The notes under the pieces are model-generated. The model was given only the letters and a program-made list of their open reading frames with translations. It made no database searches and was not told where the DNA came from. Both the position numbers and the translations under genes were made by a program. A DNA stretch of 64,000 nt from Trichoplusia ni (taxonomy: Eukaryota > Arthropoda > Insecta > Lepidoptera > Noctuidae), in NCBI RefSeq assembly GCF_003590095.1, contig NC_039483.1, forward strand, positions 11,036,001 through 11,100,000, written 5' to 3'. Each line of letters starts with the position of its first letter. Within the stretch, counting starts at the first letter, position 1. Positions 1 to 10,124 of this stretch are shown in pieces.

Positions 1-770
1 ACAGTTTGGTGTTATAAAGCTTGATGTTTCTTTCGGAGCAAAAAAGTTTGAAATCCTCGCTGGTAAATTGACGACCGTTGTCGGCCGTGATGGACACTGG
101 ATTACCTAATCTACTGAAAATGTCCTTCAGTTGGTTGATAATTTCTGAGCTCGTAATTGTCCGACAAACCTTCACTTCCTTGTATCGAGAGTAATAGTCC
201 ACGATTACGAAGATGTAGTCATTACTAGGTAGTGGGCCCATCAGGTCCACTGCGGTGTCCACCCATGGTTCCGAAGGTAGCTCTCTCCTTTTCATGGGGT
301 TAGGAGGATTGGGAGTCGAGACCAAAATACAACTTTTGCACGCCTTGCAAAAGTTCTCGGCATCTCTATCACATTTTGGCCACCAGACCTTAGTCCTCAG
401 TCTAGTTTTCATGGCACATATGCCTGGGTGGCCCTCATGTGCAATACGCAATGTCGGATCTCGGAGTTTTTGTGGCATTACGATCTTAGTCCCTCTTAAC
501 AGGATGTCTTGATAAAAACACAACTCGTCTTGGAATATTTTATAGCCTTTGGTAAGATCGTTCCACTGGTTGCTGTAAAGGCCATTCTTAACTGCTTGTA
601 TCTCCGCATCTTGACGTGAATGTGCCATAATGTCTTGCAATGGTATGGCTGTAGGTCTTACTTGTTCTATCACGTTGTGCACGTAATCCACTCCAACTTG
701 TAGAGGGTTTGTAGAAAGTTTACAGAGCCTCTACAGCGGGTCTACTATGTTATTCTTGCCAGGGCTATAT
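1..770 (-). pseudogene. Ty3/gypsy pol, integrase part (cut by window edge and Harbinger)
   Basis: This is the 3' part of a Ty3/gypsy retrotransposon pol gene, read on the minus strand from position 768 to the window edge. The translation shows the PGKNN linker after RNase H, then an HHCC zinc finger (H-EGH ... C-KAC-KSC) and an integrase core with the first two acidic residues in VDLMGPL and TADNGRQF. The third residue (E) lies beyond base 1. One in-frame TAG at 733-731 sits in the linker just before the integrase, so the gene is not intact. The rest of pol continues at 5937 on the far side of the Harbinger insertion. Integrase would join retrotransposon cDNA to host DNA. Family assignment is secure; the clade within Ty3/gypsy was not determined. 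Confidence 0.85.
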
Positions 771-791
771 CAGTACCCCTAGCACGAACAT
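769..791. repeat. Harbinger left terminal inverted repeat
   Basis: These 23 bp are the exact reverse complement of 5916-5938. The outer AT may belong to the target site. The element proper probably begins CAGTACCCC at 771. Confidence 0.85.
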
Positions 792-1301
792 TTGTAAGTT
801 TCGTATCGTTAACGTATCGAGTTGACGATACGATAACGGAATACAACTAAAGTAGGAAGCACGAAGCACTATCGTAATCGTATCGAAACCTCGATACGAT
901 TTCGATAGTGACGTCATACTAACGTAAGTAAGGAGGGACAACATTGAACGAAGGATCGTAAAATTGATTGAACGTTTCGTTCAAAAACTATAACGTATTT
1001 TGTTCGTAGTGATTTCACTGCCTTTAAAACTTTAAAACCATTTAAATATTAATGCTTTACAACGACCCAGTAATAAAAGTTAATATTAATTTAAAATAAA
1101 TGGTGTATTTAATTAATATAATACTGAAACTTTGTTTATTTTGAAACTGTGTTCCTAAACGAACGACATGACATTTTGTGCCGCGAAGCTCATTCAAGGA
1201 CAACTTTGTTTTGAAGTGAAGTGAAGAACTCGTATTACTTTACATCTAAAAGTGTTAACGGGGTTTACAATCGCAGTTACAAAACCACTGAAGTTTAGAA
1301 A

Positions 1302-3299
1302 ATGAGGACCAGCCACCCACAATACACAATTATGGTGGAATTCATGGAAAAGTAAGTAAATTTCATTTAATATGTTATTGTAAACATACCAGTTGATAAA
1401 TGATATTTTAATGGAAAATTTAAATATACATATTATTATGAATCAAAAGGTAGTGTATTTATACAATTGGGTCATAAAAAATGGTAAGCTAAATTGATAG
1501 TTCTTTAACAAATTTGAATCAAATTGAAATAAACTTCCATGGGGTATGTATTTAATTTATGATATTTATGTAGGTCTTAAATTAAGTGTATACCAGATAG
1601 AATGGGAGACAGTCGTTTAATTATAAAATTATTTAAATTATTATAGGCATGGAGACTTGTCTAAACCCAGCGGAGGCCCTCGTGGTAGACACTATGTACA
1701 GCTAAAATGGAAGGAGCTTTCGGATATGCTCAATAGTGATGGCACAGGCGACTCTAGAACAGAGGAAAAGTGGCGAAAGGTATGTCTCAAATCTTTATCC
1801 ATGGTTATAGTTTCATCTCACAAGTAGAAATTCATTGCATGCATTTTATGTTGGCGTTGGGCATCCTTCTCTATTATTGGTGTGGTGTTTTTTATTCATA
1901 TTAAGGTTTGGAGTGATTTCAAAAACAACGTGAAACGAAAGTGGGCCAAAATAAATAGGTCAGCTCATGGTACAGGTGGTGGGCCTGCGCTTCAATTAAC
2001 ATTAACCGACTTAGAAACCAGGGTTATGAATATAATTGGGGTGCAGGCTGCTACTGGAATGCCCATACAAGAAGCTGGCTTCATACAGGTGTGATTAAGA
2101 ATTTTTCTTTGTAACATTTAAAATGAGTTTAGTTTCAATTTTTGATGCACATAATTACACAGTCACAAGCAAAGATAATTATGTTTATTTAAATAGTTAC
2201 TAAAATTATAGTTTTTACCTCAGACTGATATAAGTCAAGTGTTCAACTTTTGGATTGTGTACTCATCATATTGCTCATGACTGGACATATAGTATATTTT
2301 CATAGAAATATAATAAGCTTGGTAACCATTGAAGAATTATGTGAATATGATATTCCTAAACGGGACTGAATGTGGTCAAAAGTTTTCTCTATGAGAAGGA
2401 CCTACCTCTTTATAAATCCCCAGAATAACAAAAAAGGGTCACCACTTAAGCTCTTTTTTGTTAGTATAGTTACACTTAAAATTCTTTTGCAGTGGTGCAT
2501 GACTTAATCTCATGCTTTTGTTTTTGCCACATTATTTATTTGAATTATGATGCTTGTTAGTCTCTTGAAGTTTGATGTTATCTGCATTATTGATTATCCT
2601 CAAGAGCAGACTTTTGATAAAAAAATAAACATAAGTATTAGTTAGCACTGCTTTGAAACATATGATGTGTGTTCCCTAATGTAATTTTTTTATGAAAATT
2701 AGGTTGATGTTGAGGAGGAAGAGAGCTTGTCAGGTACTCATCCACAAGAAACAAACACAAAAACAATAAGTGAAGTTAATGTTGATGACATACCTATAAA
2801 ACTAACACCCGTTGCTGACGGTTGGTATATTTTTAATTTAAATACTTTAGATTACCTTTTGAGTTTGAAATAACTAGTACTAAATGAATTATAATTCAAT
2901 CATTAAAACTAAAAACTAACACATTAAGTCGAGATAACTACCTAAATGCCCATCATTTTGCCAGATACTTGGAATACTCCGGGAACAAGTAGCCAACGCT
3001 CAATCGCTCCACCTCCACCTCCCGCGCATCCACTACCACCTTCAATAGCTTCAATCGACACACATTGGAAGCCGCCGAAGAAAAAGAAGAAAGCCGACGA
3101 TGAAATTTTAAAAGTATTTAAGGAGTGTGAGGGGACCGCAAGGCAGTATGAAAGAGAGCGTGATCGAGTTGCGGAAGAATTAGAAAGAGAGAGGATTAGA
3201 CAGCGTGATGTAGAGCTGCAGTTGCAAGCTAAATGGCTGGATTTTTTTAAAGAAGCTTTGAAGGTATTGGATGCATATTTGGCGAATAAAAGTGTATAA
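1302..3299 (+). CDS. Harbinger Myb/SANT-like DNA-binding protein (5 exons)
   Basis: This is the accessory protein of PIF/Harbinger elements. In the family it binds the transposon ends and helps bring the transposase into the nucleus. Five exons fit GT-AG rules and keep one frame: 1302-1351, 1647-1779, 1906-2088, 2703-2820 and 2965-3299, giving about 272 residues. Exons 1-3 (residues 1-122) encode the Myb/SANT-like trihelix, recognised by the conserved LKWKEL, RTEEKWRK and VWSDFK segments. Exon 4 is acidic. Exon 5 has a proline run, a KKKKK basic patch that may be a nuclear signal, and a charged C-terminal coiled coil (about residues 205-270). The start was chosen because exon 1 joins in phase to the trihelix. 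No internal stop is seen. The exon model is mine and has no transcript support here. Confidence 0.82.
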
Positions 3300-3851
3300 A
3301 ATCGGACATTATTTGTTTCGCCAAATATGCAACTAATAGTAAGTTATTTGGTTAGGCTTATTGTTTTGTTTCTTTATTGTTATTAAGTTTTATTTGTGTA
3401 TGTAGATAAAGATTAGCTTAATAAATAACTTAGACAATATATTATTTTAAGATCTTTTAATTATATTTCATAGAGAAATACTTTTTTATTAAATAGTGGA
3501 ATAGTATCTGGAAATTTTTATTTTATCACAAAAGAAAAACCATTTCTACATTCAAAAACCATTTACTAAAACTTGTCTGCAAAACAGCTCTTTATGACCG
3601 TCAAAAATTCAAATTAAAATAACAGCACATGTACAGTCTCTTAGCGACAACACCGTTCTATAAAATACAATTTAGAGCTTAAAAGTAATAACACGAAAAT
3701 ACAAATAAAAAACAATTAGCTAAGACCTAACACTCTGTGCAATGAGTTTAAAATTACAAATAAAGAAAAAAAATACAGACAGAGTTCTCATACAATTATT
3801 CTCTTATGACACATGGTAACACAAAACCTAGAAAAAAAATGGAATATTAAA

Positions 3852-5572
3852 TTAATTATTAACAATGTGTAGTCTATTGATTCTATCCACTAATATTTGT
3901 CGTAGTGTTCTACCGCGAATCAAATCATCTCTAGAACCATGATCGCGAAGAGGTTCTTCTGAAGAAACTGCTGATATTCCTAATTCTAAAGAATCTATGA
4001 CATCTTCTTCAGGATCGGGCACCATAAAATCTATCGCTAAGTTGTGTAGAACGCTACATGCCATAATTATAGTTGCACATCTTTCGGGGGTGTAGTGTAA
4101 TGTCCGGTCCTTACAAAGGCATCTCCACCTATTTTTAAGTCTACCAAATGTATTTTCTATTACAACTCTGGCTTTCCCATGGATGGTATTATATTTTGCC
4201 TCTGGCGTACCTTCAGCAGCATCTGGGATTGGTGTCATCATCCAAGGCCTCTGTGGATATCCAGAATCACCTGGAATTTTTTTTATTTAAAGAATAAGTT
4301 ATTAAAAAAATCTATAAATTTTAATTACTGGAACTTGCCTGCTGCCCTAAGTATTTTGCAACATATCTTTTTCTAATTGGTTAATACATTTTTACCTACC
4401 TAAAAACCAAACTTGTTCATTATTTTTATTTATGTCCTGGATATATCTATTGGCTTGACTATTTTCCCAAATAAATGCGTCGTGGGTAGCACCTCCATAT
4501 TTTGCATTAACATTAATAATTCGGCATTCACTGTCACATATCTGAAATGTAAAAATGTGGATGAAGATGCAACTGTACAACATAATTATTGTAATTAATT
4601 AATTGTTAGGCCATCGGTGCTGAGTGAGGTATATTAAAATTTAATATCTCACCATTTGCACATTCAGTGAGTAGAAATGCTTTCTGCAATAAAATAAATG
4701 CTCAATGTCTCTTTTTGGAGTGAATATATGAAAATGAGACCCATCTATGCATCCTATTACTCCAGGGATGCCAAATTTTGTATAAAATCTGTAAATAAAG
4801 GATTTTTTGTAATTTAATCTATTCTTAATTTCGCTATTCAATACAGTCCACTCAATTTGTGCAAACTTAGTTATTATAATTTGATTACTACTTACTTGTT
4901 TTTTATAATATTACGCTGCTCTAGCGTCGCAGGAAATTTTATAAAGTAATTTAATATTGAGGGGGTTACAAGGGCGTCAGTAACCTGTCTCACATATTTA
5001 CTAACTGTGGTTTGCCCTAAACATTTAGCCATTCCTACTATTCTTTGATAGGAGCCTGTAGCATAAAATGATAAAGCACACAGTACCTAGAAATACAAAT
5101 AATAAATGAATATGTGTTTAAAAAATATTATATCCATTAAATATGTAGAGCACCCATAAAAATGTACCTATTGGTTAAAATTTTGGGTAAATTCAAGTAT
5201 TTACTACACTTACTTTATGTTCCAGGCTGATCCTTTTACTTGGTCTTAGACTAGATTTGACCCTTAATTCGCGACATAAATGCAAAAATGCTTCCTTACT
5301 GAGACGAAATCTATTTCTAAATTCTGTATCGCTTAGATATTGCACGTTAATATTGGCTATATTTTTTCTGAGGAGAGCTCTCCTCGAGATTTCTCTGAAA
5401 TTACAATAGTACATTAATAAACCAACTTATTTTCTATTTATCTACATAAAGTATTGTAGTAGATGACTCACCTAGTTTCTCTTCGTACATTTCCACTTTC
5501 AACAATCAATCGCGCCGCAAGATAATGGTACAACGTGCTACGTCGATGGGTGCTTCTTGTTAATCTAAGCAT
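3852..5572 (-). CDS. HARBI1-like: Harbinger transposase (HARBI1-like DDE nuclease, 6 exons)
   Basis: DDE nuclease that would cut and join the Harbinger ends. Six exons on the minus strand join in phase: 5572-5472, 5394-5214, 5086-4896, 4788-4653, 4541-4400 and 4270-3852, giving about 389 residues, the usual size for this family. The N-terminal part (residues 1-95) is the helical region. The catalytic residues are visible: D in GCIDGSHFHI (about 173), D in HDAFIWENS (about 223) and E in VIENTFGRLKNRWRCL (about 289). All splice sites are GT-AG and no stop falls inside. The first exon begins MLRLTR; its ATG is the only good start in phase. Its neighbour is the convergent Myb/SANT gene. Whether the protein is active cannot be judged from sequence alone. 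Confidence 0.87.
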
Positions 5573-5915
5573 TTTTCAGCAAAATTCGGTCACACAATCA
5601 CTTAATTACTATTTAAATCTTCCAAGAAACTCTGACGAAAGTTTTGTCACTGTCAAATTTAAAGTGAATAAACTTTCGTAAAACTCGCAAGCCAGCCTTC
5701 GACAATCACGATACGGTACGTCAATTTATACCTTCGTGCTTCCTATCTCCATACAAACGACTCAAGGTTACGATAGTTACGTTACGAATACGATACGAAA
5801 CTTACTTGACTTATGTTCGTGCTCACAAATTTAGTTCATATTACGCACACTAGAGGCGCTGTTTATGTTTCCATACAAAACGCTCACGTTAACGATACGA
5901 ATACTTTTTCGCAAG

Positions 5916-5938
5916 ATGTTCGTGCTAGGGGTACTGAT
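5916..5938. repeat. Harbinger right terminal inverted repeat
   Basis: Exact inverted match of 769-791, ending GGGGTACTG at 5936. A second, diverged copy of the subterminal block (AGCACGAACAT followed by a TTTCGTATCG motif, minus sense) lies about 100 bp inside, at roughly 5790-5825. Confidence 0.85.
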
Positions 5939-7986
5939 GTTGAATTTATAAGACTGAAGTCTCAAGACCCATTTCTCAATGCGGGCGCACGGCTTGGCTT
6001 TGGGGCCAAATATTGCCTCTAGTGGTTTGTGGTCCGTCACTAAGTCAAATTCTTTCCCATATAGGAACATATTAAAATGTTCAATGGCCCAGACCAACGC
6101 GAGAGCCTCCTTCTCGGTCTGGCAGTATCTACGTTTGCAGTCGGTAAGTCTCTTGTTCCCATATGCTATAATCCTGGAACCTTCATTATTTGTCTGCACC
6201 AGTACTGCCCCCAACCCCACAGGACTCGCATCTGCAATCACTGCCGTTTTGTCATTAGGGTTGTAATAGCCCAGACGTGGTATATCAGCAAGTGAAGCTT
6301 TTAATTTATTAAAAGCTGCTTGCCGAATGTCATTCCAAGAGTCAGTGATGTCCGAGTTCCTTCCGGCCTTCTGCCGGAGTAGCTCCTTTAGGGGCTCTGT
6401 GGTCGTAGATAAGTGTGGAATCCATTTTCCAACGGAGTTCACTAGCCCCAGAAAGCTTTGTAATTCTGAGATAGTTGTAGGTGCTCTAAAGTCCTTGATT
6501 GCCGATAAATATTTATTCCGTTTTCGGAGAGCTCGTGTCCTAAGAACTGAACACTTTTAACTCGATAAATACATTTATCTTCCTTTAGAAGCACGTTGTG
6601 TGTTTTTAAGACATCCAGGACTTTCTTCAACCGTTCGTCATGTTCAGCCTGATCTTTCCCACACACCAGGATATCATCTATGAAATTGATGACTCCTTCA
6701 CAGCCTAGAAGTATCCTCTCCAAAGTCTTTTGGAAGATTTCTGGCGCACAGCTGATGCCAAACATCATCCTTTTATAGCGGAAGAGTCCCTTACCCGTTA
6801 TAAATGTAGTTATATGCCTTGAATCTGGGTGGAGTTCAATATGATGGAAGGCGTCCTTGATGTCTAGTTTTGAGAAAAGCTTAGCTTCTCTCATTTTAGG
6901 AAGAAGTTGGTCCATGGTCGGAAGCGGGTGGTTTTCCCGTTTAATGGCCATATTCGCGCGTCGCATATCTACGCATAAACGAACGTCCCCATTATCCTTC
7001 AGCACCGGCACGATCGGCGAGACCCAACTAGAGGGGCCTTTTACCTCCTCGATTATATCGGCTTGCAATAGTTCGCTAATCTTCTGTTCGATTCTGGTTT
7101 CCAGAGGAATAGGTACCCTGCGGTAAGGTTGTGCGACAGGTTTTATTGACTCGTCTATCGGGATCTCCACGAGCACGTCTTTAAATTTCGGGAAGGCTGT
7201 CGTCTCCACGTTATTAACATCCGTTGGTAAATTAATTTGCAGGACTCCTAGGGAAGTAGCTGTCACTTTCCCAAGCAGATTTTGGGTGCCACTAGAGATC
7301 ACATAAAAGGTTGCATTTTCTGATCTCTTCCCTAGTAGTATTTCCGCTTCAAACGATCCCAGTAATTTTAAAGGAGTTCCGCTTCCATACGCAACAAACT
7401 TCTTCTGTGGGTCTTTGTTTTGATTGGTGACTTTTGAATGGTTCTCTTTCATAGAGAGCCACGTTTTGTCCGTGATTAAATTGTGGTTGCAGCCAGAGTC
7501 TATTAGCATATCTACTTTCGTTCCCCCAATCATGCATGATGCTGTAAAGCCGGTGTTCACGTTGAAGATGTAATCAATTTGCTTGCTTGTACCTGCTGCA
7601 TTCGCTTCTTGTACATTGTTTGCTTCTCTGGATCTTTTTGAATTATTGATCCGTGTTGCCTCATCTGGTTCTAGTTTCCTTTTCTGTGCTTCTCTTGTTC
7701 GACATCTTATTTGAAAATGGCCTATAATTCCACATTTATTGCATTTCCGTGTTCTTGCAGGGCATTTTGGATCTCGTGCGAAATGTTTCTTGCTACCACA
7801 TCTGCCACAACCTCTGTCTTGTCTATCTCCTGTGTCTTTATACTTGTCCGGCTTCATAGTTATTTTGTTCACGACGTGATTTTCAATTTTCTTCCCTACA
7901 AAATCGCCCAACTGTCTCTCTACAACCTCTAGCGCATTAGCCTCGAATATAATTTCGTCAAGGGTCATTTTGTCACCGTTTTTCAA
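5937..7986 (-). pseudogene. Ty3/gypsy nucleocapsid-protease-RT-RNase H region
   Basis: Minus-strand continuation of the gypsy element that starts at 8453. In order of translation it shows a CCHC-rich nucleocapsid segment (CGRCGSKKHFARDPKC, CNKCGIIGHFQIRC), an aspartic protease with the DSGCNHNLI motif, reverse transcriptase with the FIDDIL active site, and RNase H with TDHKPLEAIF. A one-base frameshift lies near 6507, after the RT thumb: the open frame 7986-6442 is replaced by another frame ending at the Harbinger junction (about 5937). Protease matures the polyprotein, and RT with RNase H makes the cDNA. The element is broken three ways: by the Harbinger, by the 6507 frameshift, and by the integrase-side stop. 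Confidence 0.87.
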
Positions 7987-8453
7987 TTTTTTTTTCTTAA
8001 ATCATCCGACGAGCATTTTTCGGTTATTTGTTCAATAATATGTTCATCTGTATTTGTGAACTGACATTTTGAAGCTTGATGTCTTAACCTTACTAAAAAC
8101 TTGTCAAATTTTTCTTGTGGTTCTTGACGTATAAGACGGAACAGGTGTCGCTCGAATCCCTTACTTTGCTTGGGGGCGAAGTATTCGTCTAATTTTTTTA
8201 TCGCAATTTCAAATACTTTGCCGCCGTTATCATCGGTTGGCTTTGCGTCCGCTCCTGGTATATTGTAGAACACCTCTTGCAAGTCAGCTCCACCGGAATG
8301 AAGTAAGCATGCTCCTTTCTTTTGCTCGGTGTCTATGCCCGCTGCTTCCAAGTAAATGTACAACCCGCGTTTCCATCGCTCCCATCGGACTGCAACTGAC
8401 CCTATATCACCTTCGCATTCGAATTTATCAAGTGTGAATACGGCCTGAGTCAT
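7983..8453 (-). CDS. Ty3/gypsy Gag, capsid part
   Basis: N-terminal Gag of the gypsy element, about 155 residues from the ATG at 8453-8451 (MTQAVF...). The sequence has the retrotransposon-gag type helical capsid region (RWERWKRGLYIYLEAAGI near residue 25, FLVRLRHQASKC near residue 120). The frame stops at a TGA right after a run of nine A residues (minus sense, 7995-7987), and the nucleocapsid and pol continue in the -1 frame. That could be a one-base indel or a -1 frameshift site. Gag would form the particle shell. An in-frame codon run extends upstream of 8453, but the chosen ATG fits the family N terminus. Confidence 0.75.
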   Translation of the reverse strand: MTQAVFTLDKFECEGDIGSVAVRWERWKRGLYIYLEAAGIDTEQKKGACLLHSGGADLQEVFYNIPGADAKPTDDNGGKVFEIAIKKLDEYFAPKQSKGFERHLFRLIRQEPQEKFDKFLVRLRHQASKCQFTNTDEHIIEQITEKCSSDDLRKKN

Positions 8454-9484
8454 TTTTGTTAACCTGTAAACAATGGGATATAGCGTTACGCAATTTAATG
8501 CATCTCGCAAAAATACCCGTGATTTTTACTAGCCTAATGGCCCGCAATTTAATGCTTGATTCCTCGGCTCGCAATTTAATGCTTTATTATTAATACTACA
8601 TATTAACGCAATCAAATGCATAGTCTCACTGTACTACTAGTACTGCTTAGTATGTCATCGCAATTTAATGCCAAAACACTATTAATCGCAATTCAATGCC
8701 ATATTACATTTTTTTTTATTATTATTTTGCACAAGTAAAGCGCAAAGCAATCGAAGCACTTGCTGCAGCACTACAGCGATATAAGCATCCATACAGATAA
8801 GCGTGGAAACAAAATAGCGATATACGTACGTACACCGCTTAAAGACCATTAACGAACTAACAGTGGCGATCCTTACGCCGTTATTTGTAAATAATACACT
8901 CTGGATAGGCACGGTTATCGAGGTACATACATAATTAAACATGGTTTAGTACCTTTTTTATATTTGTTTGTCTTGCACACATCCCTAAGATCACTGGAGC
9001 ATTGTGTACAAATTGACATATGTACCCTTGTTTAACGCAAACCGATTTAACATTCAATAAGCACTTGGTAAACCAAACAAGAATAAATTGTTCATCTTTT
9101 ACGAGAATGGATAATTATTTTGTGAAACGGTTGGTAGGTATGCAAAATTGTTTATTAGATATATTCTTTATTATAATTAAAAGTAATTGCAGTAGAACAA
9201 ACAAAACATTTTAAAACGGTTATATTATATATATATTTTTTTTTGTTTTTGAAGCTACGATATGCAATAATAAAAATTGTCGGTTCTTATAATATTAACT
9301 AATCAACTTAACTATTCGAGCGTTTGATTCTACATATTTTATCGGCTGTTGGAATAAATAAAATTTACTTGGAATCTAGTCTTAAAATTTAAAGAATATA
9401 AGTACTTTTATTCACGAGGCCAACGAATTACTTTTCTTTTCTTTTTTTTTCCTTGTTTTTAAAGAGAGAAAATTACTCACAGTT
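8454..9484 (-). other. Gypsy 5' leader, non-coding
   Basis: About 1 kb between the primer-binding site and the gag start. I see no gene. Bases 8489-8699 hold a reiterated 13-bp motif (separate entry). The rest is AT-rich unique-looking sequence with a T-rich run near 9233. In several insect gypsy elements this region carries regulatory or insulator sites; nothing here proves that. Confidence 0.6.
8489..8699. repeat. Reiterated CGCAATTTAATGC motif in gypsy leader
   Basis: The 13-mer CGCAATTTAATGC occurs at 8489-8501, 8543-8555, 8570-8582 and 8659-8671, with variants at 8607-8619 (two mismatches) and 8687-8699 (one mismatch). All six point the same way. Spacing is irregular (27 to 54 bp), so this is not a simple tandem repeat. 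Confidence 0.85.
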
Positions 9485-9498
9485 CTCCGTCGTCGCCA
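9485..9498 (-). promoter_or_regulatory. Gypsy tRNA primer-binding site
   Basis: On the minus strand, four bases after the LTR end, comes TGGCGACGACGGAG. It begins TGG, the complement of a tRNA CCA end, and sits exactly where a gypsy primer-binding site belongs. The matching tRNA was not identified. Confidence 0.65.
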
Positions 9499-9501
9499 AA
9501 A

Positions 9502-9767
9502 TGTTGTAGTCTCCTATCTGTAGCTATATATATATAATAACTATGTACTATTTGTTGAGAGTATGTATCGGCTCATTAACCTCACTCTAGCACGTCTTCA
9601 CTCCGCGGCGGTAGGTAGCAGACTGCCCTGTGCAGACTGATTCCCCCACCCAGCACCCTGCGTGTGAGTGTAGGAACGAGACGACAGATGTTTGATAGTG
9701 TGTGTGTAGCTGTATGGTTGTGTGTATGTTTGTTTGTTATGATCGTGTATGCTACACGATCATAACA
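9502..9767 (-). repeat. Gypsy 5' long terminal repeat (LTR)
   Basis: In element orientation this 266-bp segment begins TGTTATG and ends CAACA, and is followed by the primer-binding site. The partner LTR lies outside the window, so the limits are inferred from the termini and primer-binding site only. The outer end contains a perfect 15-bp palindrome with a 3-base loop (9735-9767). Confidence 0.65.
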
Positions 9768-9788
9768 ATACATACTAATGTAATCGTT

Positions 9789-10124
9789 TCTGAAGTTTTG
9801 TATAATATTCATTTGAATGTAAAAAAGTTAAATTGTGAATTTAAACTTATGTGTTCTCAATACATTCACGCAACATACATTAGCATGAATTATTCAATGT
9901 TTATTCCAGATTATAGTTCTTTGGCATTACATATATCTCAGTTGACACTAAGGGAAATATTACGGATTGCTTATAAACAAAATTTTAATAAGTATTCGAT
10001 GGAAAGGCTCAGCGTTGATACTGCTCCAATGTATATTGACAAATGTACACAAACAGAAAATATTGAAAATACAAATCATCAAAATGAGAGTTCTCCTACT
10101 AATAAAGATTTTTTTCGAGTATAA
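9789..10124 (+). CDS. LINE-A upstream ORF tail
   Basis: An open frame ends at the TAA at 10122-10124, overlapping the start of the ORF2 homology by a few bases in a different frame. It encodes a hydrophilic segment with no recognisable domain (SLALHISQLTLREIL ... CTQTENIENT). It is either the C terminus of LINE ORF1 or the true N terminus of ORF2 shifted by one base. Its left part reads into the gypsy LTR, so the original 5' end is lost. Confidence 0.4.
   Translation, partial: SEVLYNIHLNVKKLNCEFKLMCSQYIHATYISMNYSMFIPDYSSLALHISQLTLREILRIAYKQNFNKYSMERLSVDTAPMYIDKCTQTENIENTNHQNESSPTNKDFFRV

Larger units (their letters stand above)
771..5936. mobile_element. PIF/Harbinger DNA transposon, both genes apparently intact
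   Basis: A 5.2-kb DNA transposon lies inside the gypsy element. Its ends are inverted repeats, identical over 23 bp when two flanking bases are counted (769-791 and 5916-5938). It carries the two genes of autonomous Harbinger elements in convergent orientation: a Myb/SANT-like DNA-binding protein (plus) and a DDE nuclease (minus). The gypsy reading frame resumes on either side, which fixes the insertion limits to within a few bases. A canonical 3-bp target duplication is not obvious; the repeated flanking bases are AT. Subterminal motifs (GCACGAACAT followed by a TTTCGTATCG block) recur near both ends. At 3300-3851, between the two genes, is AT-rich sequence that would hold both 3' UTRs; no other gene is seen there. 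Confidence 0.9.

Noticed and set aside
4392..4598. Overlapping ORFs on both strands around the Harbinger transposase
   Set aside because: They are shadows of transposase exon 5 and intron sequence.
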